Positions 52,412 through 60,720 are shown, counted from the first letter of the stretch. The stretch is DNA of 64,000 bases from Luteolibacter sp. SL250 (GCF_026625605.1 NZ_CP113054.1:3720001-3784000), one strand, 5' to 3'. The notes: generated from the sequence alone by a model not told the origin. Made by a program: numbers and translations.

Positions 52412-53938
52412 ATGGCTGGTCTTTCCATCATGGCGCGCGCTTCCCTCCCCTACCATGCGGCCACGCACGTGCTGGCTGCGGCGCTGGGGTATGCCGTCTT
52501 TACGATGGTTCCCGTAGATGGGGGAAAACACCGCGCGACGGAGAACGGACGCCCAGCCATGAAGGTGGCGCGGGATCGCGGCGCGGCGGGCCATGCCGGT
52601 GAGACGGAGGCGGAACGCCTGCGGCGGGGGGAGGCGGTATTGGCGAAGCTGCTGGAGAAGAAGAAGGAGCTGGAACCACCCGAACCACCGTATGATGACA
52701 CCATCGCTCTCAGGGCGCTGATCGAACTGGCGGACAAGACTCCACCGGCGGCGGACCCAGCGGAGGAAGTGCGGAAGGTCATCAGGACCGCGGAGGCGGA
52801 CATGACGGTGGAGATCCGCGACATGATCGGCGTGCGCTGCCTGCACTGGCTGCGGAAAGATCCGGCGGCGGCCATCGCGTTCCTGTCAGACCCGGCCAAC
52901 GTGAAGGGGAACGGCATCCTGGGGCAACTGATGGTCCGGGTTGCCATCGCGGCCCTCACCCTGGAGCGTGGGTGGCGGGATGTGCTCCCCCACTTTCCAG
53001 TCAAGGGCGATCCGTCCATCATGATAAGTGTCCTGTTGGTGGATCTGCAGCGGGAGACCAAGGGTGTCCCTTTTTCCGGGCCTGCGGGGCAGGCGGCGAT
53101 GGAGGATTTTTCCCGCCTGGCGGTGGATGCGGGGGCGACGGAGGCGCTGGACGTGCTGATCATCCTGGGTCCGGACGGAGTGCGCTGGCTGGACCGGAAG
53201 GTGGCATCCGGAGGATTGCCCCTGCGGATGCTGGAAAAGCTGGAACATGAAACGGACTATCTGATGGCGCTGAGAAACACGCCGGGCGTGCCGCTGGAAC
53301 GGCGGCTGTGGATGGGCGACCAGCCGGATGAACGGAGTGAGGTGGAACGGATCACGGAATTGGCGGATGGGGACGTCGTCCGCCTGCTTGAGGAAGGCAG
53401 GGATTGGCATTATGCTCTCCTTCACGGTGGCGTGACAGCGGATGAGATCCTGGAGCATGTGAGGAAAGGAACACCGGAGCTTGCGGAGAAGCACGCGGAG
53501 GAACTGCAGATGGTCCTCTTTGCGCGGCTGATGCCGGTTGCTCCGCAGGAGGCGATGCGACTGCTGGAGCATCTGCCGGAGGAGCAACGCTGGAAGGTGG
53601 CGCTGGAAAAAGGGAAAACCCCCATCAATGATCCGGTGGCGCTCCTTTCCTTCATGCGGAGCATCCCGGACTCCGCTGCGGAGGGACTGCTGGAGCAACG
53701 CAGCCAGTGGTGGGCGGTGTCGATGGAATATCATGGGGCGTATTCCCCTGACGAGGTGGTTTCATGGCTGGAGGAACTGCCCGCAGGCAGGGAGCGGGAT
53801 CTGGCGGCGTTCCAGTTGCTGGCACACCGGCATGGGATCGAGTCCGGTTCCGGCGCGGTGCGCCTGAACCGGCTGGCAGCGAGCATCCGTGATCCGCAGG
53901 TGCTGGAGCTGATGAAAGCGGAGGGAGGCGGCGAATGA
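52412..53938 (+). CDS. Hypothetical protein, N-terminal transmembrane anchor
   Basis: 508 residues from ATG 52412, chosen because GGAG lies nine bases upstream and because the longer frame would run through a REP. One membrane segment (ATHVLAAALGYAVFTMVPV, about residues 17-35) is followed by a coiled-coil-like charged region (ETEAERLRRGEAVLAKLLEK) and a long helical part. No family recognised. The next gene overlaps by ATGA and has the same size class and style (N-terminal anchor, helical body). The two form a translationally coupled pair, possibly interacting. Confidence 0.65.
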   Translation: MAGLSIMARASLPYHAATHVLAAALGYAVFTMVPVDGGKHRATENGRPAMKVARDRGAAGHAGETEAERLRRGEAVLAKLLEKKKELEPPEPPYDDTIALRALIELADKTPPAADPAEEVRKVIRTAEADMTVEIRDMIGVRCLHWLRKDPAAAIAFLSDPANVKGNGILGQLMVRVAIAALTLERGWRDVLPHFPVKGDPSIMISVLLVDLQRETKGVPFSGPAGQAAMEDFSRLAVDAGATEALDVLIILGPDGVRWLDRKVASGGLPLRMLEKLEHETDYLMALRNTPGVPLERRLWMGDQPDERSEVERITELADGDVVRLLEEGRDWHYALLHGGVTADEILEHVRKGTPELAEKHAEELQMVLFARLMPVAPQEAMRLLEHLPEEQRWKVALEKGKTPINDPVALLSFMRSIPDSAAEGLLEQRSQWWAVSMEYHGAYSPDEVVSWLEELPAGRERDLAAFQLLAHRHGIESGSGAVRLNRLAASIRDPQVLELMKAEGGGE

Positions 53939-55212
53939 AACGTCTCCTGACCCATGGGACGGCATTGGCCGCGGGCATCTGTCTGGCGTGGTGCGCGGCA
54001 GCGTGGCGGCACGGGGGCCCGGCGGATGGGGACGCCCCCGCGGGGCGGCAGACCCCACCCCGGCGTATCTCCCCTGCCAACGGCGATGACTCCCACGGTG
54101 CGGGACGCACTGGCGGCGGCGGGCTTTCCCCGAAGGACTACCAGGCGGCGTGGGATGCGATCGCCCACCGGCCGGTCACGGAGGAAGAACGGCAGGCACT
54201 GCAGCGTGTGGTGATAGAGGCATGGGCGCACACGGACCTGAGGGGAGCGATGCGAGCGGCCGCGTTCAGTGACCCGGGATCATCCTTCTTTGCCAGATAC
54301 CCCGTTTCGAATTTCAGCGCCGCAGATGCCCTGTCCGGTGAGTTTTCGCGGGATCCTGAGACGGCGTGGGCCATCCTGCAGGAGCAGGAGTTCCGGTTCA
54401 ACAGGGAGGGATTCTACAACACCTTCTCCGGGGCCGTGGCGGGGAACATGCCGGTGCTGGCAGCCATGTTGCCACGGATGCCGCAGCGGCTGCGGATGGC
54501 GGTGGTGGAGAACATCGCCCTGCGTTCCACGGGTAAGAACGCCCTCCCGCATGCGGAGGTGATGCGGCTGCTCTCCAGCCTGCCGGATGCGGTGCAGTCC
54601 CGGGAGCTGGTGCGCAGGTTCGCCAGCACCCAAATCGAGCTGGAGCCGCCGGAGACGCTCCTGCAGCGCGTGACGGACGCAACCACCGCGGCGGAGCGGA
54701 TGGTGGCGGAGGAAGCGTATTTCAGAACGATGACAGACAGCCCGGAAGGCACCCTGATGGAGCGATGGCGGGCATTGCCGGAGGAAGCGCGCGGCAGGGC
54801 GGTTGAGGTGGTGGTTGGGTCCGCCGGCAGCAACGATAGCCTCCCGAAGATCATCGGGATGATCCGGGAATCCGGGCGGAACGACTTGCTGCAAAACAAA
54901 TCGCTCACGATGAACCTGCGGTCATGGGCGAGGAACTGGGAAAAGGATGACGTTGCGGAGGGCCTGGCATGGGCCGCCTCCCTCCCCGCGGTGCCGGAGA
55001 TGGACGCCGCTTTCGAGCAGACGATCACGGGCTATTCGGACTACCGCACCGGGGAGCTGCGGGAGTGGATCGGCACGCTTGCCGCGGGCTGGCACCGGGA
55101 CCGGGCGCTGGCGGTGTATGCGGGAAGCTCCGAAGTCGAGGAGGAGGACAAGGCGTGGGCGCGGGGACAGATCGCGGATCCGGAGGTGAGGAAACGGCTG
55201 GAGGAGGAGTAG
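53935..55212 (+). CDS. Hypothetical exported protein, coupled with upstream gene
   Basis: 425 residues. Its start overlaps the previous stop (ATGA at 53935). An N-terminal hydrophobic segment (LTHGTALAAGICLAWCAAAW) suggests an anchor or lipoprotein signal. A Pro/Gly-rich linker is followed by a helical body with repeated patterns such as DLRGAMRAAAFSDPGSSFFA and DPETAWAILQEQEFRFNREG, which look like short tandem helical units. No family recognised. Paralogous in style to the upstream gene and to the partial gene at 63582. Confidence 0.65.
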   Translation: MKRLLTHGTALAAGICLAWCAAAWRHGGPADGDAPAGRQTPPRRISPANGDDSHGAGRTGGGGLSPKDYQAAWDAIAHRPVTEEERQALQRVVIEAWAHTDLRGAMRAAAFSDPGSSFFARYPVSNFSAADALSGEFSRDPETAWAILQEQEFRFNREGFYNTFSGAVAGNMPVLAAMLPRMPQRLRMAVVENIALRSTGKNALPHAEVMRLLSSLPDAVQSRELVRRFASTQIELEPPETLLQRVTDATTAAERMVAEEAYFRTMTDSPEGTLMERWRALPEEARGRAVEVVVGSAGSNDSLPKIIGMIRESGRNDLLQNKSLTMNLRSWARNWEKDDVAEGLAWAASLPAVPEMDAAFEQTITGYSDYRTGELREWIGTLAAGWHRDRALAVYAGSSEVEEEDKAWARGQIADPEVRKRLEEE

Positions 55213-55231
55213 AGGCTGCGTGGGGAAAATG

Positions 55232-55246
55232 GGAGGGGCGCACGCG
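55232..55246 (+). repeat. REP, family 4, truncated copy
   Basis: GGAGGGGCGCACGCG: the left 14-15 bases of the family-4 unit, then the sequence breaks off. Confidence 0.6.
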
Positions 55247-55276
55247 GGTTCCGTGGTCTGGCGATCCGTGCGAGGT

Positions 55277-55381
55277 GTAGCGAAGCTCGTGAGAGCTTCG
55301 GCGGGGTGGATGTCTGTTGGATGACGGTCGTCGGTTTTCCGTGGGCTTCCCCACAGCCGAAGGTCTCACGACCTTCGCTAC
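55277..55381. repeat. REP, family 3, inverted pair
   Basis: GTAGCGAAGCTCGTGAGAGC to GAAGGTCTCACGACCTTCGC then TAC. Left hairpin GAAGCTC(GTGA)GAGCTTC, right GAAGGTC(TCAC)GACCTTC. The 55213-55717 spacer consists of REPs of families 3 and 4 plus the ATCGAAC block at 55652-55691; no gene. Confidence 0.9.
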
Positions 55382-55402
55382 TCCCGTATGCGGATGAAAA
55401 TT

Positions 55403-55486
55403 GGAGGGGCGCACGCCGATGCGCCCGTTTGGTGGAGTTGGACGACGTTTGGCCGATGAGGAGGGCGCATCGGAGTGCGCCCCTCC
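55403..55486. repeat. REP, family 4 pair
   Basis: GGAGGGGCGCACGCCGATGC and inverted GGGCGCATCGGAGTGCGCCC then CTCC. One arm has a base change (ATCGGAGTGC against ATCGGCGTGC) compared with the copy at 52275. Confidence 0.85.
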
Positions 55487-55499
55487 GTGCGTGCGAGGT

Positions 55500-55604
55500 G
55501 TAGCGAAGCTCGTGAGAGCTTCGGCGGGGTGGATGTCTGTTAGATGACGGGCGTTGGTTTTCTATGGACTTCCCCACAGCCGAAGGTCTCACGACCTTCG
55601 CTAC
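55500..55604. repeat. REP, family 3, inverted pair
   Basis: Same structure as 55277-55381 with GTAGCGAAGCTCGTGAGAGC at the left and GAAGGTCTCACGACCTTCGC at the right. The middle (GGATGTCTGTTAGATGACGG) differs slightly. Confidence 0.9.
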
Positions 55605-55651
55605 CCTTGCGGGTGCACATCCACATTGCACGTCCTCCCTGCCACTCTTGA

Positions 55652-55691
55652 TTTCAACGTTCAATGTTGGACGTTCAATGTTCGATGTTCC
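55652..55691. repeat. ATCGAAC-type repeat block (inverted)
   Basis: TTCAACGTTCAATGTTGGACG then TTCAATGTTCGATGTTC, the reverse complement of the blocks at 25783, 25897, 28374 and 63377. Confidence 0.75.
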
Positions 55692-55717
55692 CCTGAACGA
55701 CTTCCGCTACCCAGGAA

Positions 55718-55978
55718 TCACTCCCCCACCCGCTCGATGTATTCGTGGAAGTTGTCGATGATGGGGCCTTGCTCCTCGGGGTAGTCCTGGAGGCGGATGC
55801 CACGGTCGGCTCCGTCGCGCTGGATGAAGAGGGTCAGCCCGGCATCGTAGGGCAGGAAGCTGTGCGAAAGGTAGCGCCACGTCTCGCCGGGGGGATGGTT
55901 GGTGCCGTCGAAGTCCACGAAGTCGCGGATGACCCGGTAGGTGCCGGGCGGAATGGTGAAGGCGTTGAAACGGGACAT
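55718..55978 (-). CDS. DUF3601-like small protein
   Basis: 86 residues. MSRFNAFTIPPGTYRVIRDF then VDFDGTNHPPGETWRYLSHS and FLPYDAGLTLFIQRDG resemble the DUF3601 pattern (tYkVikdF.DyDg..H..GE.W.fLgysFlPYddGLtLFv). The family is small and uncharacterised. Cytoplasmic. Its 5' region contains the GTTTTCA repeat (55995-56025) and an 18-copy 8-bp tandem repeat (56067-56214). Confidence 0.7.
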   Translation of the reverse strand: MSRFNAFTIPPGTYRVIRDFVDFDGTNHPPGETWRYLSHSFLPYDAGLTLFIQRDGADRGIRLQDYPEEQGPIIDNFHEYIERVGE

Positions 55979-55994
55979 GGTATAAGAGCGGGAA

Positions 55995-56025
55995 GTTTTC
56001 AGTTTTCAGTTCTCAGTTTTCAGGG
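55995..56025 (+). repeat. GTTTTCA heptamer repeat
   Basis: GTTTTCAGTTTTCAGTTCTC then AGTTTTCAGGG; one unit is altered (GTTCTCA). It is followed by GAAGAAAG like the copy at 10350. Confidence 0.8.
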
Positions 56026-56066
56026 AAGAAAGAAAGCTTATCTTGGTGCCCTTTGCGTATCTTCGC

Positions 56067-56214
56067 GCCCTTTGCGGCTTTGCGGCTTTGCGGCTTTGCG
56101 GCTTTGCGGCTTTGCGGCTTTGCGGCTTTGCGGCTTTGCGGCTTTGCGGCTTTGCGGCTTTGCGGCTTTGCGGCTTTGCGGCTTTGCGGCTTTGCGGCTT
56201 TGCGGCTTTGCGGT
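56067..56214. repeat. 8-bp tandem repeat, about 18 copies
   Basis: Unit CTTTGCGG repeated about 18 times without interruption. It is open in all six frames, which creates spurious ORFs. It lies 90-235 bp upstream of the DUF3601-like start and downstream of selO. The unit matches the flanking phrase CTTTGCGTATCTTCGCGCCC, so it may have grown from that. The spacer 55979-56294 otherwise shows only a family-1 REP. Confidence 0.9.
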
Positions 56215-56229
56215 AGGTCTTTTGTATTT

Positions 56230-56270
56230 CGCCAATGCCGCCGGTGGACAAGAGTGTCCACCCTCCTTAC
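56230..56270 (-). repeat. REP-like hairpin, family 1, compensatory variant
   Basis: GGTGGACAAGAGTGTCCACC in place of GGAGGACAGGAGTGTCCTCC: both arms changed so that pairing is kept. Flanks CGCCAATGCCG and CTCCTTAC are conserved. Confidence 0.8.
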
Positions 56271-56294
56271 TCGGGACAGAAGTGTTCACCGTTC

Positions 56295-57785
56295 TCAGGT
56301 GCCGCAGTAGGTGACGTATCTTTCGCCATCGGCGGGGGGCGGGGTGCGGTAGAGTTCGGGGACCTGCCCGTGGGCGAAGGGGTTTGAGATGACTTCCAGG
56401 AGGGCGTGGAAGGGCTGGAGATCGCCATCGGTGGTGGCGGCGGCGAGGGCGTGTTCGACGAGGTGGTTGCGCGGGATGACGGCGGGGTTGCTGGCGGCGC
56501 GGAGGGCGATGGATTCGTCCAACGTCTGCGGCTGGCGGGTGAGGCGTGCCTGCCAGGCGGTGTGCCAGGTGGTGAAGGCATCGTCGGTGGAGAGGTGGGT
56601 GTCCGCTGTGGAGAGGGCGGCGAAGGTGTTGGTGAAGTCCTGCCCCGCATCCGCCATCCACTGGAGGAGGGCGTGGATGAGGGAGAGGTCGTCTTCCTCC
56701 GCGCCGAAGAGGCCGAGCTTTCCGCGCATGCCGGCGAGCCACTGGTCCTGATAGCGGGGCTGGAAGCCGTGGATGGAGCCGGTGGCCAGATTGATGGCGT
56801 CCGTCTGTTCCTCATGGATGAGGGGAAGGATGGCTTCGGCGAAGCGGGCGAGGTTCCACCCGGCGATGGAGGGCTGGTTGGCGTAGGCGTAGCGGCCGCG
56901 GCGGTCGATGGAGCTGAAGACGGTGGCGGGGTCATACGTGTCCATGAAGGCGCACGGGCCGTAGTCGATGGTCTCTCCGGAGAGGACCATGTTGTCGGTG
57001 TTCATGACGCCGTGGACGAAGCCGACCATCATCCAGCGGGCGATGAGGTCCGCCTGGCGCTCGACGACTCCATCGAGCAGGGCGAGCGCGGGGTTCGCGG
57101 CGCCCACTTTCTCCGGGAAATGGCGGGCGAGGGTGTAGCGGGTGAGGGCCAGCAGGGCGGTCCTGTCTTCCGTGGCGGCGACGTACTGGAAGGTGCCGAC
57201 GCGGATGTGGCTGGCGGCGGTGCGGGTGAGGACGGCACCGGGCAGCGGGCCGTCCTGGCGGTGTACGGCCTCCCCCGTAGCAACGACGGCGAGGCTGCGG
57301 GTGGTGGGGATGCCAAGCGCCTGCATGGCCTCGCTGATGAGGTACTCCCTCAGCATGGGGCCGAGCGCGGCGCGGCCGTCCCCGCCACGGGAGTAGCGGG
57401 TGCGGCCGGGGCCTTTGAGCTGGATGTCATGGCGGTTGCCGTCCGGCGCGATCTGCTCGCCAAGAAGGATGGCGCGGCCATCGCCGAGGTTGGTGAAGTT
57501 CCCGTACTGGTGGCCGGCGTAGGCCTGGGCGAGCGGGGCGGCGCCGGGCGGCGGGACGTTCCCGGAAAGGAAGTCGGTGGCGTTTTCCGCGAGGGCATCG
57601 GGATCGAGGCCGAGCGCGATGGCCAGCGGGCGGTTGAGGATGACCAGCTCCGGGGCCTCCACAGGGGTGGGCAGGATGGACTGGTGGAGATCCTCAGGGA
57701 GCGCGGCGTAGGTGTGCTCCAGCCGCCAGCCACCGGGGCCGGATGGGGTGGATGGATCTGCGGGCGCGGACTCTGGGGAACTCAT
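56295..57785 (-). CDS. selO: Protein adenylyltransferase SelO (YdiU family)
   Basis: 496 residues, typical. The pseudokinase-like family transfers AMP from ATP to Ser/Thr/Tyr on proteins in oxidative stress. Seen here: HTYAALPEDLHQSILPTPV (N-terminal), LAQAYAGHQYGNFTNLGDGR, AILLGEQIAPDGNRHDIQLK, GRTRYSRGGDGRAALGPMLR (the ATP site with the critical Lys/Arg/Asp pattern), MVGFVHGVMNTDNMVLSGET (catalytic/metal region) and IDYGPCAFMDTYDPATVFSS. Cytoplasmic. The C-terminus ends FAHGQVPELYRTPPPADGER then YVTYCGT; the conserved Cys near the end fits the family, in which the C-terminal Cys or selenocysteine can form a disulfide. Confidence 0.95.
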   Translation of the reverse strand: MSSPESAPADPSTPSGPGGWRLEHTYAALPEDLHQSILPTPVEAPELVILNRPLAIALGLDPDALAENATDFLSGNVPPPGAAPLAQAYAGHQYGNFTNLGDGRAILLGEQIAPDGNRHDIQLKGPGRTRYSRGGDGRAALGPMLREYLISEAMQALGIPTTRSLAVVATGEAVHRQDGPLPGAVLTRTAASHIRVGTFQYVAATEDRTALLALTRYTLARHFPEKVGAANPALALLDGVVERQADLIARWMMVGFVHGVMNTDNMVLSGETIDYGPCAFMDTYDPATVFSSIDRRGRYAYANQPSIAGWNLARFAEAILPLIHEEQTDAINLATGSIHGFQPRYQDQWLAGMRGKLGLFGAEEDDLSLIHALLQWMADAGQDFTNTFAALSTADTHLSTDDAFTTWHTAWQARLTRQPQTLDESIALRAASNPAVIPRNHLVEHALAAATTDGDLQPFHALLEVISNPFAHGQVPELYRTPPPADGERYVTYCGT

Positions 57786-57829
57786 GCGGCAAAGGTCGCG
57801 CAGGATGGGGAGACGTCGAGGAAGAAAGG

Positions 57830-57915
57830 CCTCCTGCGGAGGAGTGCCGAGTGATCAGTGATCAGAATGGAGCTGAGCGACATGGACGCCAGCGAAGCGG
57901 CGCCCGGAGGGATGA
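57830..57915 (+). repeat. MITE-like element, truncated copy
   Basis: The left end CCTCCTGCGGAGGAGTGCCG and GAGTGATCAGTGATCAG, then the shared body to about GGCGCCCGGAGGG. The right terminal repeat is absent. The terminal hairpin CCTCC(TGC)GGAGG replaces CCCCC(TTC)GGGGG of the copy at 61306: a compensatory pair. Confidence 0.7.
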
Positions 57916-58001
57916 TGGATCAGAATTTCCCTTTCCGCCGCCGGATCATCAGATAGGATCCGCTGAAAATCCGTATGATCCCTGCCGGTTCACGCTCTTT
58001 G

Positions 58002-58445
58002 ATGCTCCGCCCCGTGATTGTCGCGGCGGTGCTGCTGCTTCACGTAGCGGACGGCACCGAGCAGCCCCCTCTCGTCCATCAGGTCGGGCCTGGAAATGAC
58101 CTGTCCGGACTGATGCCGGAGAATCCTGGATATATTGTTTCCGGGACTTCCTGCTTCGCCATCGAACACCGGACGGAATATTTGAGGGGTCAGGAAATCG
58201 GATTGACCCGCGCCCACATGGGAAAGCGGGAATGGATTCCCATCCTGGAGGAAACGGCCGATGGGAAGCCTTTCGTGCCCCCCGCCGGATTCCGGACGAT
58301 CCTGCTCGAGGGCCAGCGGATGACCCCGCAGTTGAGGGCGGAGATCCAGGGTTTCAACGCCGGGATGCTGCACACGCACTATGTGAATGTTTTCAGGGCC
58401 AGAAGGGAGAAAGAAGCGGGAGAGAAAAAGGCAACGGGCAAGTGA
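58002..58445 (+). CDS. Hypothetical secreted protein
   Basis: 147 residues from ATG 58002; a longer start at 57975 is possible. An N-terminal hydrophobic segment (MLRPVIVAAVLLLHVADGTE) is a weak signal peptide or anchor. Mature sequence: LVHQVGPGNDLSGLMPENPG, GTSCFAIEHRTEYLRGQEIG, AGFRTILLEGQRMTPQLRAE. A single Cys. No family recognised. GC slightly lower than neighbours. Stands alone between two MITE-like elements. Confidence 0.6.
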   Translation: MLRPVIVAAVLLLHVADGTEQPPLVHQVGPGNDLSGLMPENPGYIVSGTSCFAIEHRTEYLRGQEIGLTRAHMGKREWIPILEETADGKPFVPPAGFRTILLEGQRMTPQLRAEIQGFNAGMLHTHYVNVFRARREKEAGEKKATGK

Positions 58446-58556
58446 CCGCTGCGGACGGCGATCAAACAGGGAGAGAGGGAAAGGAAGGCAGTCCTCCGGA
58501 TTGCCTCATCCGCAACGGAGAATTGAGCAGTGGAAGATGAGAAAGATCAGCCTCTT

Positions 58557-58673
58557 CCGTTTCATCGTCCCGGCACTGATTTGACTCCGCCCTCCGGCGG
58601 ATCCCTCCGGGCAGCGCTTCGCTGGCGTCCATGTCGCTCCGCTCCATTCTGATCACGGATCACCCGGCACTCT
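58557..58673 (-). repeat. MITE-like element, inverted partial copy
   Basis: On the minus strand: GAGTGCCGGGTGATCCGTGA, then TCAGAATGGAGCGGAGCGAC and the shared body. The outer hairpin is present with extra bases (CCCCGCAGGGG beyond 58690). The 58446-58703 spacer has no gene besides this. Confidence 0.7.
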
Positions 58674-58703
58674 CCGCCGGGGCCATCACTCCCCGCAGGG
58701 GCT

Positions 58704-59054
58704 TCATTTCGCCATTTCGAGGAGTTCCTTGAGGAGGGCTTCGCCGGTTTTTTCGACGGCGGCTTCGTCGGCTTTGCCGACGGTGTCCTTGACCCACTGG
58801 CGGAAGGATTGGGGCTTGGCGGGGTTGCCGGCCTCGGCGCGGGTGCGGATCTCGCCGATGACGCGCTCCCGGTCCTTGTGCGGGAGGGCGAGGATGCGGG
58901 AGGTGAGCGGGAAGTCCCCGCCGACCATGCCGCTGTAGAGGATGAGGTGGCGCATGACTTCCGAACGGGAGATGCCCAGGCGGCGGGCGGTGGCGTCGAG
59001 GATGGCGACTTCATCCTCACAGAGGGCGACGGAGGTTTTGCAGTTCTGTTTCAT
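58704..59054 (-). CDS. Ribbon-helix-helix-type DNA-binding protein
   Basis: 116 residues from ATG 59054 (MKQNCKTSVALCEDEVAILD). The N-terminal segment TSVALCEDEVAILDATARRL followed by GISRSEVMRHLIL is a typical ribbon-helix-helix: a beta strand with a polar-hydrophobic alternation, then two helices with GISRSE at the turn. The C-terminal half is helical and acidic. It is divergent from a small membrane protein gene, with a palindrome between, so it probably regulates the module to its right. The frame is open far upstream, but the chosen Met gives the canonical fold. Confidence 0.75.
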   Translation of the reverse strand: MKQNCKTSVALCEDEVAILDATARRLGISRSEVMRHLILYSGMVGGDFPLTSRILALPHKDRERVIGEIRTRAEAGNPAKPQSFRQWVKDTVGKADEAAVEKTGEALLKELLEMAK

Positions 59055-59194
59055 GGCGGAAATGGGGCGGGAATGGAGGTGTGGATGGGCTGGCGGTGTG
59101 GGTGGAATAAGGCTTCGCGGGGTATTTGTTGCAGTAGTCCGAACGGTAGGAAGAGGTGTCTCAAATGAGGGCTGGCAGGGCAAGAAAAAATACT

Positions 59195-59206
59195 GTTCAT
59201 TTGAAC
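59195..59206. promoter_or_regulatory. Palindrome, candidate operator
   Basis: GTTCATTTGAAC, a perfect 5+2+5 palindrome in the divergent spacer between the ribbon-helix-helix gene (59054) and the membrane-protein gene (59245). It is an attractive site for an RHH regulator, but only one copy is seen. Confidence 0.35.
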
Positions 59207-59244
59207 TCACAACGAACGAACAACCTCTCACCCGACCGACCGCC

Positions 59245-59517
59245 ATGAGCCGCAGATACCTGAAACTGTCCCGCCACCATGCCTTCACCGGAGCCGCCGC
59301 CGCGCTGGCCGGGGTGCTGGCAACGACCGCCTGCTTTGTGAACGCGATCTCCGAGCGCCCGGCGTGGGCGATCATGGCGGGGTGCGGGGTGGCGCTCTGC
59401 GCCTTTGCCGCGGTGCTGGAGTTCTGCGAGTGCGTGCGGTGCCTGCGCATCGCCGCACGGTGGGACAAGTGGGACCGCCGGGATCTGCCGCCGCACGAGG
59501 CGCTGCCGCGGTTGTGA
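59245..59517 (+). CDS. Small membrane protein, two transmembrane segments
   Basis: 90 residues from ATG 59245. Two hydrophobic segments, AFTGAAAALAGVLATTACFV and WAIMAGCGVALCAFAAVLEF, with basic ends (MSRRYLKLSRHH and RCLRIAARWDKWDRR). No family recognised. It opens the rightward replication module. The following spacer to 59916 (about 400 bp) contains no recognisable gene; it holds poly-C stretches and a CTGGTCTCCAG-type palindrome region around 59823. Confidence 0.6.
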   Translation: MSRRYLKLSRHHAFTGAAAALAGVLATTACFVNAISERPAWAIMAGCGVALCAFAAVLEFCECVRCLRIAARWDKWDRRDLPPHEALPRL

Positions 59518-59916
59518 TCCACCGGGGGCCGCGGCGTGACAGGTGCTCCGGCTCACGCCCGCCCCTCTCTCCTTTGATCTTTTCCCTCCCTGTTCCGCTC
59601 CGCCGGACATGGGTTGCCGACTTTCTCCAAACTCCCCCTCCCCCCGGGCCTCTCCCCGGTCATCCGCACCTCCCTCGTTCATCGGGAGGAAAGAAAGGCG
59701 GATGGCCGGCGGATCCGGAGGGACTTTCCAACCAAACCCCAAACCCCTCCCCTGCCGCGGGTATGCTGGCGGGGGGGATGCCGTTCAGGATTCAGGATCG
59801 CTTGGCCAAATGTTGAAGACGCCGGTCTGGAGACCAGCGCTCCCAGCGCCTCTCCGATGAGCTGTGACCGGTTGCAGTCCGCTCGCCCTCTTTTTTCACC
59901 TCCTTACTTTTCTCCC

Positions 59917-60375
59917 ATGACGACGTTATCCCTCATTCCGACAACGGATCTGCTGCAGGAGCTGCAACGCCGCGGCGCCGCCGCTGGTCCATCAACAAAG
60001 ACGTCCCCGCCGCCGCTGGGAAAGCTGCCGCCGCTGGTGGTGGCGGTGCTGCAGGTGGTGGAGCGCGTTTTCCGCATCCCGCAGGATGATGTGCTGGGCC
60101 ACTGCCGGGAGGAACACCTGGTGAAGGCGCGCTTCGCGGCGTGGCTATTGCTGGCGGACCAGGGGATGACGCGGCTGGAGACGGCCCGTGCGTTCCAGAG
60201 GCAGGATGTGGGGACGATCCGCCACGGCTGCCTGCGCGGACGGGAGCTGGTGCGCGGGGACAAGAGTTTCGCCCGCGCGATGTGGGATGCCTACCAGGCG
60301 CTCCAACGCCGCACGGAAAAGCCAGCCCGGAAGGCGCGCGGCAGGTCCGGCGCACCCGGCGGGGATGGTCCGTGA
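59917..60375 (+). CDS. DnaA domain IV-like DNA-binding protein
   Basis: 152 residues from ATG 59917. The region LVVAVLQVVERVFRIPQDDV, LGHCREEHLVKARFAAWLLL, ADQGMTRLETARAFQRQDVG then TIRHGCLRG matches the C-terminal DNA-binding domain of DnaA (helix-turn-helix with the GRDHTTVxHA-type signature, here RQDVGTIRHGC). The ATPase domains of DnaA are absent, so it is a stand-alone domain IV, as found in some phage and mobile-element replication modules (and HdaB/DnaA-like proteins). It could recognise DnaA-type boxes or regulate replication. Confidence 0.75.
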   Translation: MTTLSLIPTTDLLQELQRRGAAAGPSTKTSPPPLGKLPPLVVAVLQVVERVFRIPQDDVLGHCREEHLVKARFAAWLLLADQGMTRLETARAFQRQDVGTIRHGCLRGRELVRGDKSFARAMWDAYQALQRRTEKPARKARGRSGAPGGDGP

Positions 60376-60547
60376 ATCTCCCCAATTTCCCTTCCCTGAT
60401 GCCCGTGCCATTCCGGTTGGGCGGAAATCCAGGAGGCAGGTGGTGGCGGACGCCATAACACCCTTCCGCCACCTCCCCGGTTCCGCCGCCTGTCTGAATG
60501 TCCCCCAGCCGGAATCGCACGGGTATCAGGAGGGGGAGGGTTTGCTG

Positions 60548-60704
60548 GTTTTCAGTGTTCAGTTTTCAGGAAGAGAACGGAGGTGGACTGCCGCCGTTCC
60601 GAGGCTGGATGCGGTCCATGAAAACACGCTGCCATGCACTCCCCTCCCCCCGGGGTGTCATCCGCCCTGTCTTCCCTGAACACTGAAAACTGAAAACTGA
60701 AAAC
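60548..60704. repeat. GTTTTCA repeats as an inverted pair
   Basis: GTTTTCAGTGTTCAGTTTTC at 60548 and its reverse complement CCTGAACACTGAAAACTGAA at 60675 frame about 105 bp. The 60376-60720 spacer otherwise contains no gene. Confidence 0.75.
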
Positions 60705-60720
60705 TTTCGCCCCCTCCACC

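Noticed and set aside
56067..56214. Possible CRISPR array
   Set aside because: The units are 8 bp and contiguous, with no spacers; it is a simple tandem repeat.
59823..59850. Possible tRNA or small RNA around CGGTCTGGAGACCAGCG
   Set aside because: Only one short palindrome; no cloverleaf, no anticodon arm and no conserved T-loop.
59917..60375. Full DnaA
   Set aside because: Only the domain IV-like DNA-binding part is present; no AAA+ ATPase motifs.
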